This document shows positions 1 through 8,745 of a stretch of 64,000 bases of DNA, piece by piece. Source of the stretch: Alloprevotella sp. oral taxon 473 str. F0040 (GTDB lineage Bacteria > Bacteroidota > Bacteroidia > Bacteroidales > Bacteroidaceae). The notes below the pieces were generated by a model. The model was given only the letters and a program-made list of their open reading frames with translations. It searched no databases and was not told the origin of the DNA. Where the stretch lies: positions 141,416-205,415 of the forward strand of contig NZ_KB290718.1 in assembly GCF_000318095.2 (NCBI RefSeq), in the 5' to 3' direction. Within the stretch, counting starts at the first letter, position 1; each line of letters opens with the position of its first letter. Position numbers and translations under genes: made by a program.

Positions 1-1
1 G

Positions 2-61
2 TCCGGTAAAATATGTACTTTAGCTCATGTTACTACTGTTTTTTTGCAACAAGCAAAATAA
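2..61 (+). CDS. 3' end of an upstream gene (partial)
   Basis: One forward frame is open from the window edge to a TAA at 59-61 and would encode the last 19 residues of a protein ending in FLQQAK. The other two forward frames are closed by early stops, and a strong terminator begins 7 nt after the stop. That spacing is what one expects of the end of a real gene. The fragment is too short to assign a function. Confidence 0.35.
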   Translation, partial: SGKICTLAHVTTVFLQQAK

Positions 62-67
62 CAAAAG

Positions 68-105
68 AGGCTGAAATCCTACAAGAGGGTTTCAGCCTTA
101 TTTTT
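68..105 (+). terminator. Rho-independent terminator
   Basis: A 13-bp stem (68-80 with 86-98, one T-G wobble) closes a 5-nt loop and is followed by TATTTTT. It probably ends transcription of the gene that enters the window from the left. Confidence 0.75.
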
Positions 106-410
106 ATCATCAGAAAAACTCTCACCGGACAGCAATAATTGCTTTTATAATAGCATAACATCAAGAACAACCCTAGTAGAGAAGGGAGCTAGAAACCAAA
201 TATTTAGCGCAATTCCGCCATCTACACAAAACAAAATAAGAAGTCCTTAAAAAGGATATGCAGATTTTCGCCCAATTTTCTCTTTTAGGCTGTATTCTAC
301 CGAGACATAAATTAGGAGGTTATTCGTAAAGTGCAGCACACAACTACAAAGAGATTTTGAGTCGCGTGGGAGGTTTTCAATCGAAAAACGGCGAGCATCT
401 CACGCTTTTT
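106..410. other. Intergenic stretch, no gene seen
   Basis: About 300 AT-rich bases between the terminator of the preceding gene and the promoter of the U32 gene. Short open frames here lack family features and start sites, and no repeat or RNA gene was recognised. Confidence 0.5.
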
Positions 411-413
411 CCG

Positions 414-421
414 TATCTTTG
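414..421 (+). promoter_or_regulatory. Bacteroidetes-type -7 box (TATCTTTG)
   Basis: TATCTTTG matches the Bacteroidetes TAnnTTTG -7 element and lies about 90 nt before the U32 start codon. No convincing TTTG -33 box is seen about 20 nt upstream, so the call rests on one element. Confidence 0.4.
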
Positions 422-510
422 CTCGTCATATTTTGCGCATTTATTTGCCGCAAGAACAACACATCAACTATACATTGACTACAATTCCATTTCACACAGA
501 CAAAACAACT

Positions 511-1746
511 ATGACATACGAAATAATGGCACCCGTGGGTTCACGAGAAGCATTCGCTGCTGCCCTCAAAGCTGGTGCCGACTCCATCTATTTTGGCATC
601 GAATCGCTCAACATGCGCTCACACTCTGCAAGTAAGTTTACCATCGAGGACTTGCACGACATCGCAGCACAATGTGAAGAGAAGGGTGTGAAGAGCTATC
701 TTACGGTGAACACCATCATCTACGGCGAAGACCTTGCTCTCATGCGCAAAATTTGCGATGCTGCCAAAGAAGCGAACATCTCTGCCGTGATTGCTGCAGA
801 CGTGGCAGTGCTTAGCTATTGCCGCACCATCAATCAAGAGGTGCATCTCTCCACACAACTTAATATTTCCAACGAAGAGGCTTTGCGCTTCTACTCGGCA
901 TTTGCAGATGTGGTGGTGCTAGCACGTGAATTGAACATGGAGCAGGTGCGCAAAATCGCTGACTTCATCGAAGAAAACCAAATTAAGGGCCCGAACGGAG
1001 AACTTATTCGCATCGAGATGTTCTGCCATGGTGCGCTCTGCATGGCTGTGAGCGGAAAGTGCTATCTCTCGCTCGACAATCAAGGACGCTCTGCCAACCG
1101 CGGTCAGTGCATGCAACAATGTCGCCGCAAATACACGGTCACAGATAAGGAAACCGGTGTAGAGCTCGACATTGACAATGAATACATTATGAGTCCAAAG
1201 GACTTGAAAACCATCGGTTTCATCGACAAGATGATGGCGGCTGGTGTGTCTGTATTCAAAATCGAGGGCCGCGCGCGCTCAGCCGAATACGTTTACACTG
1301 TGGTGCAGTGCTACAAAGAAGCGATTCAAGCGGTGCAAGACGGCACTTACTCAGAAGAGAAGGTGAAAGAATGGGACGAACGCTTGGCAACTGTCTTCAA
1401 CCGCGGTTTCTGGGATGGTTACTACCAAGGTAAGAAATTGGGCGAATGGACAGACAAGAATGGTTCTTCCGCTACAGAAAAGAAAGAATATGTGGCGAAG
1501 GGTACGAAGTATTTCTCCAAACTCGGGGTTGCCGAATTCTTGGTGGAAGCAGGAGAAATCAACTTGGGCGACAAACTCGTGGTGATTGGTCCTACTACGG
1601 GCGTAGTGTATATCGATGTCACCTCTATGCATGGCGACAACGGTCCTGTGGAAAAGGCCACAAAGGGAATGTCTGTGGCTTTCCCCGTGAGCGAAAAAGT
1701 GCGTCCTAGCGACAAACTCTATAAACTAGTGAAGACAGGAAATTGA
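511..1746 (+). CDS. U32 family peptidase / tRNA hydroxylation protein (TrhP-like)
   Basis: A 411-residue cytoplasmic protein of the U32 family. The family signature with two cysteines (MFCHGALCMAVSGKC) lies near residues 170-184 and is followed by GQCMQQC. In characterised members (TrhP/YegQ, RlhA) such cysteines are essential for prephenate-dependent hydroxylation of tRNA or rRNA uridines or cytidines; older annotations call the family collagenase-like. I chose the ATG at 511 (MTYEIMAPVG) because family members start this way; an upstream ATG at 433 would add 26 residues of non-homologous sequence beside the -7 box. The gene is followed with no gap by the HAD gene and ribF, so they probably share a transcript. 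Whether it is TrhP or another U32 subtype is not resolved. Confidence 0.88.
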   Translation: MTYEIMAPVGSREAFAAALKAGADSIYFGIESLNMRSHSASKFTIEDLHDIAAQCEEKGVKSYLTVNTIIYGEDLALMRKICDAAKEANISAVIAADVAVLSYCRTINQEVHLSTQLNISNEEALRFYSAFADVVVLARELNMEQVRKIADFIEENQIKGPNGELIRIEMFCHGALCMAVSGKCYLSLDNQGRSANRGQCMQQCRRKYTVTDKETGVELDIDNEYIMSPKDLKTIGFIDKMMAAGVSVFKIEGRARSAEYVYTVVQCYKEAIQAVQDGTYSEEKVKEWDERLATVFNRGFWDGYYQGKKLGEWTDKNGSSATEKKEYVAKGTKYFSKLGVAEFLVEAGEINLGDKLVVIGPTTGVVYIDVTSMHGDNGPVEKATKGMSVAFPVSEKVRPSDKLYKLVKTGN

Positions 1747-1754
1747 TCAAGTGT

Positions 1755-2375
1755 ATGAAACTCGTATTTGACTTCGGCGCAGTGTTGGTGGATTTGGAAA
1801 AATCGGATGCTATCGCTGCTTTTGACCGTTTGGGAGTGGATATTCGTCCTTACATCGGCACATTTCGTCAAGGCGGTGTATTTGCTCTGTTGGAAAATGG
1901 CGACATCTCGCTGAGCGATTTCTACGATGAGATGCGCAAAATAGCCAACAATCCTGCCTTGACCGACAACGAAATTCGCACAGCGTGGGAGGCTTACCTC
2001 AAAGGCATTCCGGCAGAGCGTTTGGAGATGTTGCTCAAGATTCGTCAGCATTATGAAGTCTATGCGCTATCCAACACCAACGAGATACACTGGACGCAGA
2101 GTCTGCGAGATTTCTTCACGTGGGAAGGACATACCGTCAATGACTTTTTTGATGGGCTATTTCTCTCCTACGAACTACATAAACAGAAACCTGATGCAGC
2201 TATCTTCCAAAAGGTGACTGAGGCGATGAACTGCGCACCCAGCGAGATTTTGTTCTTCGATGACAGCGAAACCAACTGTGAGGCTGCACAAGCATTCGGA
2301 TGGCAAGCACTCCTAGCACCTGCTGAGGGTGCATGGCTCAAGTATTTTGACGAAAATGGACGTTTACGCGATTGA
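1755..2375 (+). CDS. HAD-superfamily hydrolase (YihX-like phosphatase)
   Basis: A 206-residue haloacid dehalogenase-type hydrolase. Motif I is FDFGAV at residues 5-10, where the usual second Asp is replaced by Gly as in the common Bacteroidetes FDFGGVL subgroup. Motif II is the Ser of ALSNTN near residue 105, motif III the Lys of KQKPDA near 142, and motif IV FFDDSETN near 167. Such proteins usually dephosphorylate small sugar or nucleotide phosphates; the substrate cannot be told. The ATG at 1755 gives a start right at motif I; a TTG at 1743 overlapping the U32 stop is an alternative. The 3' end overlaps ribF, suggesting coupled translation and perhaps a role near flavin metabolism (inference). 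Confidence 0.85.
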   Translation: MKLVFDFGAVLVDLEKSDAIAAFDRLGVDIRPYIGTFRQGGVFALLENGDISLSDFYDEMRKIANNPALTDNEIRTAWEAYLKGIPAERLEMLLKIRQHYEVYALSNTNEIHWTQSLRDFFTWEGHTVNDFFDGLFLSYELHKQKPDAAIFQKVTEAMNCAPSEILFFDDSETNCEAAQAFGWQALLAPAEGAWLKYFDENGRLRD

Positions 2376-3375
2376 TTCTCCCCACTTTTCTTCTCCCATT
2401 GCACAAGTCTATGTGCTGAATCCTGAGGCCTTTCCGACTTTATCTAAAGACACATCGCAGCAAGACTGTACCTTTTCTTCTGAAAAAGTGGCGTGCACAG
2501 TAGGATTCTTCGATGGCGTGCATCGTGGACATCAGCATGTGCTGCAATCGCTTCGCGCTGCAGCTCGCGAAAGAGGACTTTCCACACTGGTGGTCACCTT
2601 CGCGCAACACCCACGCTCGTTGGTGCGCAATGTAGTTGCTCCTCCTTCACTCACCACACTCCAAGAGAAGATTGATTTCATCGGAGATTGCCACATTGAT
2701 GCAGTGGCTGTGCTGAACTTCACTCCGGAGATGGCACGACTCACAGCGCAAGATTTTATGAAATTTGTGTTGCGTGAAGGATTCGGTGCTGACTTTTTGC
2801 TCATGGGTTATGATCATCGCTTTGGTCGTCCTAGAGCAGATGAAGGTTTTTCGGACTACGTGCATTATGGTGAAGCTGAGGATATTGAAGTTGCTCTTTG
2901 TGACAAAGAGGAAGCGGAACTGCAATTGTCGTCATCGTCTATTCGCTTGCTTCTCGAACAGGGAAACGTAGCTGAAGCCAACCTGCTCCTCGGATATCGA
3001 TACCGAGTGTCGGGTACTGTGATTCATGGTTTTCAAAATGGCCGCAAGTTGGGCTATCCAACGGCAAACCTAGAAATCAACTCGGAGAAACTTGTGCCTC
3101 ACCTCGGTAGTTATGCCACGTGGGTGGAGTGGCGCGGACAACGATTTGCGGGAATGACGAATATCGGCCGACGCCCAACACTCAACAATGGCACACAAAT
3201 CAGCCTTGAAACGCATTTACTTGATTTCAAAGATAACTTGTATGGCGAATCGCTAACCCTTGAGTTTATCGGTCGCTTGCGCGATGAGAAACGGTTTGAG
3301 GGTTTGGAGTATCTCAAAGCTCAGCTGGCACTAGATGCCCAGAACACACGGGAGATGCTCAGAAAAACATTGTAG
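2356..3375 (+). CDS. ribF: Bifunctional riboflavin kinase / FAD synthetase
   Basis: Makes FMN from riboflavin and ATP, then FAD from FMN and ATP. The N-terminal nucleotidyltransferase domain carries GFFDGVHRGHQ (the HxGH motif) near residues 50-60. The C-terminal flavokinase domain carries the PTAN motif (GYPTANLEI) near residue 234. The 339-residue length suits the bifunctional family, but about 25 residues precede the first conserved strand, more than in most homologues. The ATG at 2356 is preferred; a GTG at 2329 would deepen the overlap with the HAD gene, which already overlaps by 20 nt. Confidence 0.93.
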   Translation: MDVYAIDSPHFSSPIAQVYVLNPEAFPTLSKDTSQQDCTFSSEKVACTVGFFDGVHRGHQHVLQSLRAAARERGLSTLVVTFAQHPRSLVRNVVAPPSLTTLQEKIDFIGDCHIDAVAVLNFTPEMARLTAQDFMKFVLREGFGADFLLMGYDHRFGRPRADEGFSDYVHYGEAEDIEVALCDKEEAELQLSSSSIRLLLEQGNVAEANLLLGYRYRVSGTVIHGFQNGRKLGYPTANLEINSEKLVPHLGSYATWVEWRGQRFAGMTNIGRRPTLNNGTQISLETHLLDFKDNLYGESLTLEFIGRLRDEKRFEGLEYLKAQLALDAQNTREMLRKTL

Positions 3376-3400
3376 ACACATTTATAAACCTAACATTGAT

Positions 3401-4237
3401 ATGGCTCCAATCACCAAAGATTTTCTGAAGTCGGCAGGCTTATTTTGCTTGTTTCTCTCTTTGCAACTGATTATCCCCATCCTTGCCTTAGCTCTTTCGC
3501 AAGCCCAAATCTTTCATGGGGCGCAGTTCACCATCCCAGGCATACAAGGCGATTTGCTCGCTATCACCATCCCTGCGATGGCCTTCTCATTCTTCGTAGT
3601 GCAACTTGCCTATATACTACTACTCCACTTCACGGGATGGGCAAGAATCAAACTCTTCAGTGGGAAGTCTGCTAACTTTGGTTTTTCGGGAATACCCGTC
3701 TTTCACTTTGTAGGAGCATTTCTTGTGATGAGTATGGGGCTTCAGCTTTTGCTACAGCCTTTACACTTGGACGATGGCAACACTAATGCGCTATTCCGAC
3801 AACTTACGTCTAATATTTGGGGCATCCTATCTGTCATTGTGGTAGGTACTCTGGCTGAAGAACTAACCTATCGAGCTGGCATTTTGCGTTTGACACGCAA
3901 GCACATCGGCAACATTGGAGCCATTATCATCTCGGCTTTACTCTTTGGTCTCGTTCATGGCAACTTGTTTCAAGCCATTCCAGCCTTCTTCCTTGGCATC
4001 ATTATGGGGTATCTGTATCTTCGCACTGAAGATTTACGCCTCTGTTGGTCAGCTCACTTAGCCAACAATGCCCTTGCTCTCCTTGCACTACGCTACCCTC
4101 CCCTAGAAAACTTTGGAACGAATTGGCCCTTAGCACAACAAATCGGCATTGGCTCACTATTGTTACTACTAGGTGGTGTAGCAGTGTTCATGAAGGGATC
4201 TCTCCTTAAAAAGGTTTTCTGTCGCACTAAGAGCTAG
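3401..4237 (+). CDS. CPBP family intramembrane metalloprotease
   Basis: A 278-residue multi-helix membrane protein of the CPBP (Rce1/Abi) family. All three catalytic motifs are present: EELTYR (EExxxR) near residue 152, FGLVH (FxxxH) near 181, and HLANN (HxxxN) near 218. In bacteria the family includes bacteriocin self-immunity proteins and membrane proteases of unknown substrate; none of this context points to a bacteriocin. The ATG at 3401 starts just after ribF and places the first membrane helix about ten residues in; an upstream in-frame start at 3335 lies inside ribF and is unlikely. Confidence 0.85.
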   Translation: MAPITKDFLKSAGLFCLFLSLQLIIPILALALSQAQIFHGAQFTIPGIQGDLLAITIPAMAFSFFVVQLAYILLLHFTGWARIKLFSGKSANFGFSGIPVFHFVGAFLVMSMGLQLLLQPLHLDDGNTNALFRQLTSNIWGILSVIVVGTLAEELTYRAGILRLTRKHIGNIGAIIISALLFGLVHGNLFQAIPAFFLGIIMGYLYLRTEDLRLCWSAHLANNALALLALRYPPLENFGTNWPLAQQIGIGSLLLLLGGVAVFMKGSLLKKVFCRTKS

Positions 4238-4327
4238 TCACTATTGTCTAGCTATTTACCTAAAACAGAATCTAAAGACTTATATCAACATTCTAACGTC
4301 TATAAGGCCGCTGGCCGTTTTATAATA

Positions 4328-5362
4328 ATGCAAATAAGAAATCTCAACCTTGGCCATCGCCCTGTGCTTCTAGCCCCTATGGAAGACGTGACCGACATCG
4401 GTTTTCGTCTGCTCTGTCGCAGACTAGGGGCATCAATGGTCTATTCTGAGTTTGTGGCTTCCGATGCCCTTGTGCGCATGGTCAACAAATCTCTACAAAA
4501 ACTCACGGTCTGCGATGATGAGCGTCCTGTGGTGATTCAAATCTACGGTCGCGATCCAGGAGCCATGGCAGAGGCAGCAGAGATTGTGGTGGAGAAAGCA
4601 CAGCCCGACATTTTAGATCTCAACTTCGGTTGCCCAGTGAAGAAAGTAGCGGGCAAAGGAGCTGGTTCGGGCATGCTGCAAACTCCTGAACTGATGCAAG
4701 AAATCATCCGCGCAGTCGTGAATCGCGTGAGCAGTCGTGTGCCAGTCACGGTGAAGACCCGTTTAGGCTGGGACCACGAACACCGCATCATCGTAGATTT
4801 GGCAGAGCGGATTCAAGATTGTGGCGCAGAAGCTCTGACCATTCACGGTCGCACACGTTGCCAAATGTACACAGGAGAAGCTGATTGGTCGCTGATTGGC
4901 GAAGTGAAGCGCAATCCTCGCATGCACATCCCCATTATTGGCAATGGCGACATCACCTCTGGTGCAGATGCACTCCGCGGTTTTGAAGAGTATGGTGTAG
5001 ACGCGGTCATGGTGGGTCGCGCCACCTTTGGCCGTCCTTGGATATTCAAGGAAATCCGCGATACGCTTGATGGTACTCCTTTTGACGTTTCTGCTGCTGT
5101 GCAGAGTGATTTCGCTCCTATGTCGCCCGACTGGCAATTGGATGTGCTCAAAGAGGAAGTTCGCCAAAGTGTAGAGCGCATCGATGAGTACCGAGGCATT
5201 CTCCACGTACGTCGCCATTTGGCCGCGACACCCTTGTTCAAAGGAATTCCCAGCTTCCGACAAACCCGCATCCAAATGTTGCGCACCGAGAAAATGGACG
5301 AATTGTTTGAACTACTAGAAAGCATCCGCCCACTACTCCACACAGACAACCTCTCGGAATAG
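4328..5362 (+). CDS. dusB: tRNA-dihydrouridine synthase (DusB-like)
   Basis: A 344-residue FMN- and NADPH-dependent enzyme that reduces uridines in the tRNA D-loop. The N-terminal strand LLAPMEDVTD binds flavin. The catalytic cysteine is in NFGCPVKKVAGKGAGSG near residue 102, followed by VTVKTRLGW and IHGRTR, then the phosphate-binding IGNGDI and VGRATFGRPW segments, all in family order. DusB is the usual single Dus of Bacteroidetes, but subtype is inferred. The ATG at 4328 is right before MQIRNLNLG; an earlier in-frame start at 4244 adds 28 residues with no family match. Confidence 0.9.
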   Translation: MQIRNLNLGHRPVLLAPMEDVTDIGFRLLCRRLGASMVYSEFVASDALVRMVNKSLQKLTVCDDERPVVIQIYGRDPGAMAEAAEIVVEKAQPDILDLNFGCPVKKVAGKGAGSGMLQTPELMQEIIRAVVNRVSSRVPVTVKTRLGWDHEHRIIVDLAERIQDCGAEALTIHGRTRCQMYTGEADWSLIGEVKRNPRMHIPIIGNGDITSGADALRGFEEYGVDAVMVGRATFGRPWIFKEIRDTLDGTPFDVSAAVQSDFAPMSPDWQLDVLKEEVRQSVERIDEYRGILHVRRHLAATPLFKGIPSFRQTRIQMLRTEKMDELFELLESIRPLLHTDNLSE

Positions 5363-5367
5363 CTGGC

Positions 5368-5395
5368 AGGGTGTAGTAATCACCCTACGTTTTAA
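5368..5395 (+). terminator. Weak terminator-like hairpin after dus
   Basis: AGGGTG (5368-5373) pairs with CACCCT (5381-5386) around a 7-nt loop, followed by ACGTTTTAAT. The stem is short and the T-run interrupted, so it is only a candidate. Confidence 0.35.
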
Positions 5396-5502
5396 TAGTC
5401 CCAGCCATCCTTCAATATATTCTCACTTTCCTTTTTGCTTCCTTTCTAAGCGTTTAAGAAGGTTATCTTATAATTCTGTCCTCCTTATTATATCTCCTTC
5501 CC

Positions 5503-7359
5503 ATGACCACCCACACTCTTCCAGCCCAACGCATTGCAGCCCTCCGCACTGCAATGAAAGCTCACAACATTGACGTATATATAATCCCTACTTCCGATCC
5601 ACACAATAACGAATATGTGGCAGATCGCTGGAAAGGGCGTGAGTGGCTAAGCGGATTCACTGGAAGTGCAGGTACCCTCATCGTAGCTCACGACAAAGCA
5701 GCCCTATGGACTGATTCGCGCTACTTCTTGCAAGCTGAGAAAGAACTTGTGGGCAGTGGCATCGAATTGATGCGTATGGGGGTAGCAGGTGTGCCTAGCG
5801 AGAATGATTGGATAAAAGAAGTGCTAGGCTATACTATAGACGAGGGTGGAAAGTTATCCTTTCAGCAAGGGAGTGTCACTCCTCACATTGGCTTCGATTT
5901 CATGAGTGTTTCATATATGCAACACGTGGAATATGCCTATGAACTCACAGATTTCATGGTCGATATAGACTTGCTCAATGAAATCTGGGAAGATCGTCCA
6001 GCACTTCCCTCTCACCCTATCTATATTCAACCGGAAGAATGGGTTGGAGAAACCTTGGAGTCAAAGATCACACGTTTGCGCTCGTTTATTGAGCTACACC
6101 ATGCACACAACTATATCACCAATGATGCTTCTGAAATTGCATGGTTGCTCAATTTGCGTGGAGAGGACATTGCCTACAATCCAGTCTTCTTAGCCTATCT
6201 CATTGTTGGGCGCAACGATCTACACTTCTTCATCACCGAAGACCATCTGACTCCTTCAGTAAAGGACTATCTAAAACGTGCCAATGTTACTTATCATGCT
6301 TATGACGGAGTCATGGATTTCATCCAACAATCTGCACAACAAGAGGATAGTTTCTTATATGCTTTTACCATCAATGCTGCCTTTTCAGAACTATTCATTA
6401 ATGAAGGGTGTGGAAATTGGATTCCAGAAGATGGAGTTTCTCCTATCACGACATGGCGCGCGCACAAGAATGAGGCAGAAATTGCGGGATTCCGACTTGC
6501 GATGCGCCACGATGGCGTAGCCCTAACGCGTTTTCGTCGAGAGCTAGACGATAAGATTGCAGACGGCAGCATCAATCAGGAGACAGAATGGAGCATCGCA
6601 GAACGATTGGAAGAGATTCGTGCGGAACATCCTGAATATCGCGGTCTGTCTTTTGCCACTATTGCCGGATATGCGGGTAATGGTGCCATCGTGCACTATG
6701 AAGCCACAGCCGAAGACCATGCCCAACTAGCCAATAGAAGTTTCTTACTCTTAGATAGTGGAGCACACTATGTGAGTGGCACCACCGACATCACGCGCAC
6801 CATTCCTCTTGGAACTCTAACTGATGAGGAGAAAAAAGCCTATACCCTTGTACTCAAAGGCATGATTCAGCTCTCTATGGCGCATTTTCCAGTGGGAACC
6901 ACAGGACTTGCCCTCGATTTTGCAGCTCGTCAAGCCATGTGGCGTGAGGGATACGATTTCGGTCACGGCACTGGTCATGGAGTCGGTAGCCACTTGTGCG
7001 TGCACGAAGGCCCTCATCAGATTCGCAAAGATCGACGTGCTGCAACAGAAGTGCCTTTCCGTGTTGGCATGACTGTGAGCAACGAACCTGGCATCTACGT
7101 AGCGAACAAATTTGGGGTGCGATTGGAAAATGTACTCGTAGCTGAACCTGCGCAAAAAACAACTTTTGGTGAGTTCCTAAAGTTTGAGACACTTACACTC
7201 TGCCCCTTTGATGTTTCGCCTATCATTGTAGAAATGCTGGACACATCAGAGCGCGAATGGCTCAATGCTTACCATACTATGGTACGTACAGAGTTGCTCC
7301 CACTGCTTTCTGACGAAAAAGATAAAGAATGGCTTATCAAGGCTACCACTAGACTATAA
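5503..7359 (+). CDS. Xaa-Pro aminopeptidase (aminopeptidase P, M24B)
   Basis: A 618-residue metallopeptidase removing N-terminal residues that precede proline. The length fits the three-domain form with two creatinase-like N-terminal domains and a C-terminal pita-bread domain. The five metal ligands can be read: Asp in LDSGAHYV (about 417), Asp in TTDITRT (about 428), His in GHGTGHGVGSH (about 490), Glu in SNEPGIY (about 527) and Glu in RLENV (about 541). No signal peptide is seen, so it is probably cytoplasmic. It stands alone, with gaps on both sides. Confidence 0.93.
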   Translation: MTTHTLPAQRIAALRTAMKAHNIDVYIIPTSDPHNNEYVADRWKGREWLSGFTGSAGTLIVAHDKAALWTDSRYFLQAEKELVGSGIELMRMGVAGVPSENDWIKEVLGYTIDEGGKLSFQQGSVTPHIGFDFMSVSYMQHVEYAYELTDFMVDIDLLNEIWEDRPALPSHPIYIQPEEWVGETLESKITRLRSFIELHHAHNYITNDASEIAWLLNLRGEDIAYNPVFLAYLIVGRNDLHFFITEDHLTPSVKDYLKRANVTYHAYDGVMDFIQQSAQQEDSFLYAFTINAAFSELFINEGCGNWIPEDGVSPITTWRAHKNEAEIAGFRLAMRHDGVALTRFRRELDDKIADGSINQETEWSIAERLEEIRAEHPEYRGLSFATIAGYAGNGAIVHYEATAEDHAQLANRSFLLLDSGAHYVSGTTDITRTIPLGTLTDEEKKAYTLVLKGMIQLSMAHFPVGTTGLALDFAARQAMWREGYDFGHGTGHGVGSHLCVHEGPHQIRKDRRAATEVPFRVGMTVSNEPGIYVANKFGVRLENVLVAEPAQKTTFGEFLKFETLTLCPFDVSPIIVEMLDTSEREWLNAYHTMVRTELLPLLSDEKDKEWLIKATTRL

Positions 7360-7436
7360 GCCGACGTAGATACATTGGGTTTGAAATGCACAAACGCACT
7401 TATCCGATGACAAAACCCTGATGCTCCCTTAAGGAT

Positions 7437-8471
7437 ATGCAACAAACAGACAACATAAATCCCACTTCTTCTCACGCATCTCGCGAGGAAAAGTGGGATT
7501 TCTTGCGTGGCATAGCCATCTATTTTGTTATACTCGGACACACCATTCAATGGGTGGATGCAGACTGGAAACACAACCCTCTTTTTGAAGGAATCTATTC
7601 CTTTCACATGCCGCTATTCATGTTCATATCAGGCTATTTTTTAAGGAATAACCTCCAAGAGATAGCATTTTGGAAATGGCAAAAACAAAAAACACGTCAA
7701 CTTTTGATTCCCAGTCTGTTCAATAGTCTCATCTATTCTGCATTATTGCTCATCCCCATTTCATGGGGCATTAGTACACGACTAGCCCAATGGGATGCAC
7801 AAGCCTTGTGGTATCTCAATGTCCTCTGGCTATTGCTCGTATTTGCTCGCATCGTTGCCTGCTTTCCCTTTCGTTTCTTACACATTTTGCTCTGGATGGG
7901 TGCCTACGCTTTCGTCTTCTTCTGGCACTACTATCCACTCAGCATGTATGCCAAATTCATGCTCCCCTTCTTTTTATTGGGACGCCTCTATCGTAAACTA
8001 ACCCAACTTCCTCACCCTCTTCGACTTTTTCTCCTTGCAGCAGGCAGCCTACTGTGGTGGTTCGTCTTGCCCCTGTGGGACTTCTCACACTCCATCTACA
8101 TGTTGCCTTATGCCCCTTCCAAACTCACCAACATGCTACACTATCTCATACTCTATGCCAATGGATTTGGAGGAATCTGCACCACACTTTTACTCATCGA
8201 AGGGAGTTATGCTCGTTTAGAACGATTCGCCTCCTTGCAACCTTTCGTAAAAAGCACGGCTTGGGTAGGCACAATCACCTTGCCTATTTACGTGGTGCAG
8301 ACGCATTTTTTCGTAATACGTGAAGTAGTAAAGGGATTTTCTCGGAATTATCTGCTACAAATCGTGACAGCACTTTCACTCGTCCTCTTCTGTTGGGCTG
8401 TCTACCGAATCCTCAGTAAGGTACCCTTCCTCCGCCTTCTTCTCTTTGGAGAGAAAAATAGTCATTCTTGA
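7437..8471 (+). CDS. Membrane acyltransferase (acyltransferase-3 family)
   Basis: A 344-residue integral membrane protein of the AT3 (OafA/WecH-like) family. After a short cytoplasmic N-terminus comes the family's first motif, WDFLRGIAIYFVILGHTIQW (Arg and the catalytic His, about residues 22-41), then SFHMPLFMFISGY with the conserved Arg/Lys-rich loop, and about ten hydrophobic helices. Members O-acetylate or O-succinylate surface glycans. It lies 7 kb from the capsule locus, so the acceptor is unknown. A small ATG-proximal Shine-Dalgarno-like AAGGA precedes the start. Confidence 0.83.
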   Translation: MQQTDNINPTSSHASREEKWDFLRGIAIYFVILGHTIQWVDADWKHNPLFEGIYSFHMPLFMFISGYFLRNNLQEIAFWKWQKQKTRQLLIPSLFNSLIYSALLLIPISWGISTRLAQWDAQALWYLNVLWLLLVFARIVACFPFRFLHILLWMGAYAFVFFWHYYPLSMYAKFMLPFFLLGRLYRKLTQLPHPLRLFLLAAGSLLWWFVLPLWDFSHSIYMLPYAPSKLTNMLHYLILYANGFGGICTTLLLIEGSYARLERFASLQPFVKSTAWVGTITLPIYVVQTHFFVIREVVKGFSRNYLLQIVTALSLVLFCWAVYRILSKVPFLRLLLFGEKNSHS

Positions 8472-8507
8472 TAACTTGCGCGCACCTCGCTCGCAGCCTA
8501 TATCAAA

Positions 8508-8547
8508 CAACAGCCCTCTTCTGAAATAATTCAGAAGAGGGCTGTTG
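8508..8547. terminator. 18-bp perfect hairpin between convergent units
   Basis: 8508-8525 pairs perfectly with 8530-8547 around the tetraloop ATAA. It lies between the acyltransferase (plus) and tRNA-Leu (minus), so it can stop both. Neither side has a long T-run (the minus side reads TTTGATA), so efficiency is uncertain. Confidence 0.6.
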
Positions 8548-8552
8548 TCGTG

Positions 8553-8634
8553 TGCGCCTGATAGGACTCGAACCTACACGTATCGCTACACCAGATCCTA
8601 AGTCTGGCGCGTCTACCAATTTCGCCACAGGCGC
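8553..8634 (-). tRNA. tRNA-Leu(UAG)
   Basis: The minus strand folds as a class II tRNA. The acceptor stem GCGCCTG/CAGGCGC has discriminator A; the anticodon arm is CCAGA-CTTAGGA-TCTGG with anticodon TAG (leucine, CUA codons). A short variable arm of the leucine type precedes the TpsiC arm GTAGGTTCGAGTCCTAT. CCA is not encoded. Length is 82 nt. Confidence 0.95.
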
Positions 8635-8647
8635 GACTTTCTAGGTG

Positions 8648-8678
8648 CAAATTTACGTCAGATTCTGCAAAACTCAAA
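8648..8678 (-). promoter_or_regulatory. Promoter of tRNA-Leu
   Basis: Read on the minus strand, TTTG (8678-8675), 19 nt, then TAAATTTG (8655-8648) matches the Bacteroidetes consensus exactly. The predicted start near 8642 lies about 8 nt before the tRNA 5' end. Confidence 0.7.
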
Positions 8679-8696
8679 GAAAATCGAGCACTTTTT

Positions 8697-8726
8697 TTGT
8701 TCTTCGGCTGCAAATTGGTATTTTTG
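8697..8726 (+). promoter_or_regulatory. Promoter of the T9SS-domain protein gene
   Basis: TTTG (8697-8700), 18 nt, then TATTTTTG (8719-8726). Transcription should start about 5-7 nt later, near 8732. That is downstream of the first possible ATG (8728), and argues for the ATG at 8746 or 8749. It is arranged back to back with the tRNA-Leu promoter. Confidence 0.55.
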
Positions 8727-8745
8727 CATGAACAAGTTAGCTCAA

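Noticed and set aside
3335..4237. Bacteriocin immunity role for the CPBP protease
   Set aside because: No small bacteriocin-like gene or export gene is nearby, so only the protease family can be supported.
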